A program made the translations under genes and the position numbers. A stretch of 64,000 nt of DNA from Botrytis cinerea B05.10 (Eukaryota; Ascomycota; Leotiomycetes; Helotiales; Sclerotiniaceae), in contig NC_037316.1 of NCBI RefSeq assembly GCF_000143535.2, positions 2,046,001 to 2,110,000 on the forward strand, written 5' to 3'. The notes under the pieces are model-generated. The model searched no databases. It was not told the origin of the DNA and was given only the letters and a program-made list of their open reading frames with translations. Of this stretch, positions 61,060-64,000 are shown piece after piece. Position 1 is the first letter of the stretch, and each line of letters begins with the position of its first letter.

Positions 61060-63309
61060 ATGAACGATTCCGTTCCTTACGACACGATGGGGAATCCCGG
61101 ACACCATTCAGCTGGAGATAGCACCGGGCAGGCAACTTTTGGCTACTCACAACCTCACATAATCGATATGTTTTTCCCGGGATTCTCACTCTTCGCAACT
61201 GCTCTGAAGAACTACACCGCCATCGACCTTAATATCTACATACCCATGCTCGTGATTATGGGTATACTGATATTCTGTTGGCAATATCTCGAAACATGGT
61301 TTTGGATTGAGCTTGACGCTTATTTTATGTCAACTGCTGATGTTCGCATGGATGATGAAATGTATAACATGGTAATGGCATGGATATCTGAACAATCTTT
61401 TGCGCAACGATCTCGTCATTTTGTCGCCAGTACCAATTTGAATAGTCGTATGTGGTTCATGTGGAACTTTAATGAGGACGAAGAAAATGAGGAGGAGGAG
61501 GATGACTTTGAGATCGACGAGGATGGAAGTCCCGTTCCAAAGAAAGCATCTGAAAAGGAGAAGAGAGTCCGATTCACACCAAGCTTTGGAACTCATTACT
61601 TTTGGTACAAGAGGAGATTGTTGCAATTCAGACGTTTGCAGACTCAATCATTAAATAGTTCGGCTATGAGTGAGAAAGAGGAAATCTCAATTTCTTCCTT
61701 TGGGAGAAACCCTCGCATTCTCAAGGAGTTACTTGATGAGTGCCGCCAAGCCTTTATCAAAAACGATGAAAACAAGACAATCATCTACAGAGGCGGTGCC
61801 AAGGGTGGTTCCTTCGGGGAGCCGGGCTGGACTCGTCTTCTTTCCCGCACCTCTCGTCCCTTCTCTACAGTTGTTCTCGATGAAGTGGTAAAACAAAACA
61901 TCATTGCTGATATGAAAGATTACCTGCATCCGTACACTAAGCGATGGTATTCTAACCGCGGTATCCCATATCGTCGTGGGTACTTACTTCATGGGCCGCC
62001 TGGCACAGGAAAAAGTTCTCTGAGCTTCGCAATCGCAGGATATTTTAAGCTCAAGATCTATATCGTTTCTTTAAATTCCGGTTCGATGAATGAAGAAACC
62101 CTCAGTACACTTTTTGCCGAACTTCCCAAGCAGTGTGTTGTACTTCTTGAAGATATTGATACGGCCGGTCTTACCCACACTCGTGACAATGACGAAGATG
62201 AGGATAGTTCTGAATTTGACGAAGAGGCTGGCCCTGCATCTCCATTGACCAAGGCAACCAAAGCTATGGAGGCTATGGCAAATAAAAACGGCGACAAGGA
62301 TCATTCAGGTAAGGTCTCTCTGAGTGCGTTGCTCAACGTAATTGATGGAGTTGCATCGCAAGAAGGTAGAATTCTCATTATGACGACAAATCACATCGAA
62401 AAGCTAGACGAGGCACTTATCAGGCCCGGTCGAGTTGACATGACTGTTCACTTTGATTTGGCTACTAAGGAAAACATGGAACAAATCTTTAGAAGTATCT
62501 ATGCAACTCTCGAAGGAGATTATCCCGAGCTCAAGAGCTCTGAAAGTGGATCTTCAGATGGCGGAAGCGTCAAATCAGAATCTGCTAGAGGGAGAAGCCC
62601 GGGCAGTGAGGTACCAGTCAGCAAGCGGGGCATGCACAAGAAGAAGCCGAGAAGTCCTTCAAAAGAAAGAAGAATACAGGCAGAATTGGATCGAATCATT
62701 GCGGCGGAAGAGGAGCAAAGAAAACTTGAGGATGAGGAGAGAATAGCAAAATTAGCAAAGCTCTTTAGCGAGAAGGTTCCTGAAGCAAAGTTCAGTCCAG
62801 CAGAAATTCAAGGTTACTTGTTGAAGCACAAGAGAAATGCGGAAAACGCTGTTGAGGGAGCAGAAAAATGGGTTAAGGAGAGAGAGGAAGAGAAAGAGAG
62901 AGCGAAGTTGAAAGAGAGTGAAGAAAGAGAGAAGAGAGACAAGGAGAAGGCAAAGTTGGAAAAGGAAATCGAGAAATTGAAGAAAGAAAAGGAGGCTGAA
63001 GATGGCGATGGTGGCGAGGGGGATGAGGATGAGAATGAGGGAGAGGGAGAGGGGGATTCTGAAAAGGCAATGAAAGAAGTTGAAACTATCAAGGAACAGA
63101 CTGAGATGGTTAAGAAAGAGGTCGAGGCCTTGAAAGATGAAGTCTTCAATGGAATGGAGAAGAAAATGCATAAGATGGAGAAGGTTGGAATTAAGTTGAA
63201 GGATATCGAAATGGCAAGTGGGAAGAAAGCCACGCATAAGTCCGATGTGGAGATGGTTGAGTTTGCGGAAACTGGATCTCAGACTGATCCAGATGAGATT
63301 CTTGTCTAG
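61060..63309 (+). CDS. BCS1-like AAA ATPase with long coiled-coil tail
   Basis: A single exon of 749 residues. One membrane helix lies near 57-77 (IYIPMLVIMGILIFCWQYL), followed by a BCS1_N-type domain (RSRHFVAST, THYFWYKRRLLQFRR). The AAA domain has Walker A LLHGPPGTGKSSLSFAIAG (~305-323), Walker B VVLLEDIDTAG, sensor ILIMTTNHIEKLDEALIRPG and arginine finger RPGRVD. It is interrupted by an acidic insert of about 50 residues. Behind the ATPase come a Ser-rich region, a conserved FSPAEIQGYLLKHKRNAENAV helix pair and about 150 residues of Lys/Glu coiled coil. True Bcs1 (~450 residues) inserts the Rieske protein into complex III. Filamentous fungi carry extra BCS1-like paralogues with extended tails and unknown substrates, and this is more likely one of those. 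Confidence 0.88.
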   Translation: MNDSVPYDTMGNPGHHSAGDSTGQATFGYSQPHIIDMFFPGFSLFATALKNYTAIDLNIYIPMLVIMGILIFCWQYLETWFWIELDAYFMSTADVRMDDEMYNMVMAWISEQSFAQRSRHFVASTNLNSRMWFMWNFNEDEENEEEEDDFEIDEDGSPVPKKASEKEKRVRFTPSFGTHYFWYKRRLLQFRRLQTQSLNSSAMSEKEEISISSFGRNPRILKELLDECRQAFIKNDENKTIIYRGGAKGGSFGEPGWTRLLSRTSRPFSTVVLDEVVKQNIIADMKDYLHPYTKRWYSNRGIPYRRGYLLHGPPGTGKSSLSFAIAGYFKLKIYIVSLNSGSMNEETLSTLFAELPKQCVVLLEDIDTAGLTHTRDNDEDEDSSEFDEEAGPASPLTKATKAMEAMANKNGDKDHSGKVSLSALLNVIDGVASQEGRILIMTTNHIEKLDEALIRPGRVDMTVHFDLATKENMEQIFRSIYATLEGDYPELKSSESGSSDGGSVKSESARGRSPGSEVPVSKRGMHKKKPRSPSKERRIQAELDRIIAAEEEQRKLEDEERIAKLAKLFSEKVPEAKFSPAEIQGYLLKHKRNAENAVEGAEKWVKEREEEKERAKLKESEEREKRDKEKAKLEKEIEKLKKEKEAEDGDGGEGDEDENEGEGEGDSEKAMKEVETIKEQTEMVKKEVEALKDEVFNGMEKKMHKMEKVGIKLKDIEMASGKKATHKSDVEMVEFAETGSQTDPDEILV

Positions 63310-64000
63310 GAAAGATATCATATTTGAGAAATTGATGTAGGATAGATATCTTAAGAGCGAACAGGTATTGAAAGTGGCAGTTGGGGAGTTGGGGCTCAAG
63401 GAGAGTTACATTTGGAGTTCTGTATTTTGCTGTTGTCTGGTGGCAGGCATTGTTTGGTGTTCATTGGCAAGGAATGGTTGGCATACAGGAAATTGTATGA
63501 GAAAACTCGTTGAGATAATCAATATGTAATGAAACTGATATTATAAAACGTTAGGTATACTTTTGGTGTCCTTTGAAATAGCGAACAAATGTATGTGAAT
63601 AATTTTCATGGGCAGGAACGATGTAGCGACCATCAACCTGGTAAGTTGGCTGGGCTGAAATGAGATGTCTTATCCACAACACAACTTTGAAAGGAATCGG
63701 AGTGATCTTGCAAAAGTCATTACTCTGTAGATTTGTCAAGAGAATAATAATAAGCGTTGGAAGTAATGCATGTGTATCATATAGTTATACAGTGTGTCAT
63801 ACTACCTATCTACCGACCAACCAACCAACCAACTAACAAGTGAATCATGCGTCGATCATTCTAGACGCTCGCGTGATAATAAGTATGTCTGTCTATGTCT
63901 ATGTGAGAGGGAGGAATATCGTGTGTGTGTGTGTGTGTGTGTGTGCGTATCAGTGAAATCTCAAGTACGGTACGGGACGATAACCTATGCCCTAAATGCG
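63310..64000. other. Intergenic region to window edge, with simple repeats
   Basis: About 690 bases with no supported gene. CCAA repeats stand near 63814-63836, GTCTATGT repeats near 63886-63904 and a GT dinucleotide run at 63921-63944. Confidence 0.5.
63921..63944. repeat. GT dinucleotide microsatellite
   Basis: About twelve uninterrupted GT units. Confidence 0.9.

Noticed and set aside
1..64000. CRISPR arrays, insertion sequences, long terminal repeats
   Set aside because: No regularly spaced direct repeats, transposase motifs or paired terminal repeats were seen, and the genome is eukaryotic.

Overview
The window looks like nuclear DNA of a filamentous ascomycete. Protein-coding genes are interrupted by short introns (about 43-100 nt, GT...AG, with CTAAC/CTGAC-like branch sites). 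Single-copy eukaryotic genes are present (midasin, NOC3, NIP7, haspin, CCDC47, MRH4, mitochondrial bL12m), and so are families typical of Pezizomycotina (Zn2Cys6 regulator, 14-TM MFS pump, HET-type protein, expanded BCS1-like ATPase). From the moderately AT-rich composition and the general look of the proteins I lean towards Leotiomycetes (a Botrytis/Sclerotinia-like lineage). This is an impression, not a demonstration.

Layout. 1-10.3 kb is an accessory region. On the minus strand lies the 5' 1,042 codons of an intron-free gene related to the A subunit of bacterial insecticidal Tc toxins; it runs off the left edge. Divergent from it is an eight-exon gene for an ~800-residue protein I cannot place firmly (weak P47/TULIP-like N-terminal impression). 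Next comes a ten-exon gene for a PLL-like beta-propeller lectin. 11-17 kb holds a haspin kinase, a CCDC47 homologue and a putative amidoligase. 17-21 kb is gene-poor, with a fragment of a fungal N-terminal domain and one uncertain small gene. 21.2-37 kb is a divergent pair: mitochondrial ribosomal protein bL12m and the 4,960-residue midasin. 37.8-45.6 kb has a Zn2Cys6 regulator, a 14-TM MFS pump and a small two-TM protein, all on the plus strand. 46-49 kb is the divergent NOC3/NIP7 pair. 50-52.3 kb is a second MFS transporter with an unusual long N-terminus. 54-56 kb is a HET-family gene, 57-58.8 kb MRH4, and 61-63.3 kb a BCS1-like AAA ATPase.

How the genes fit together. Midasin, NOC3 and NIP7 act in 60S subunit assembly, while bL12m and MRH4 serve the mitochondrial ribosome. 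Two of these sets share short divergent promoters with repeated A-tract-GTT motifs. The regulator/MFS pair has a perfect inverted repeat ending in CGG...CCG in the transporter promoter, a plausible target of the neighbouring regulator. The most unusual part is the left end: a bacterial-type Tc toxin A-like gene beside a PLL-like lectin and an unplaced protein. It suggests a horizontally acquired toxin/lectin module now embedded in a fungal genome.
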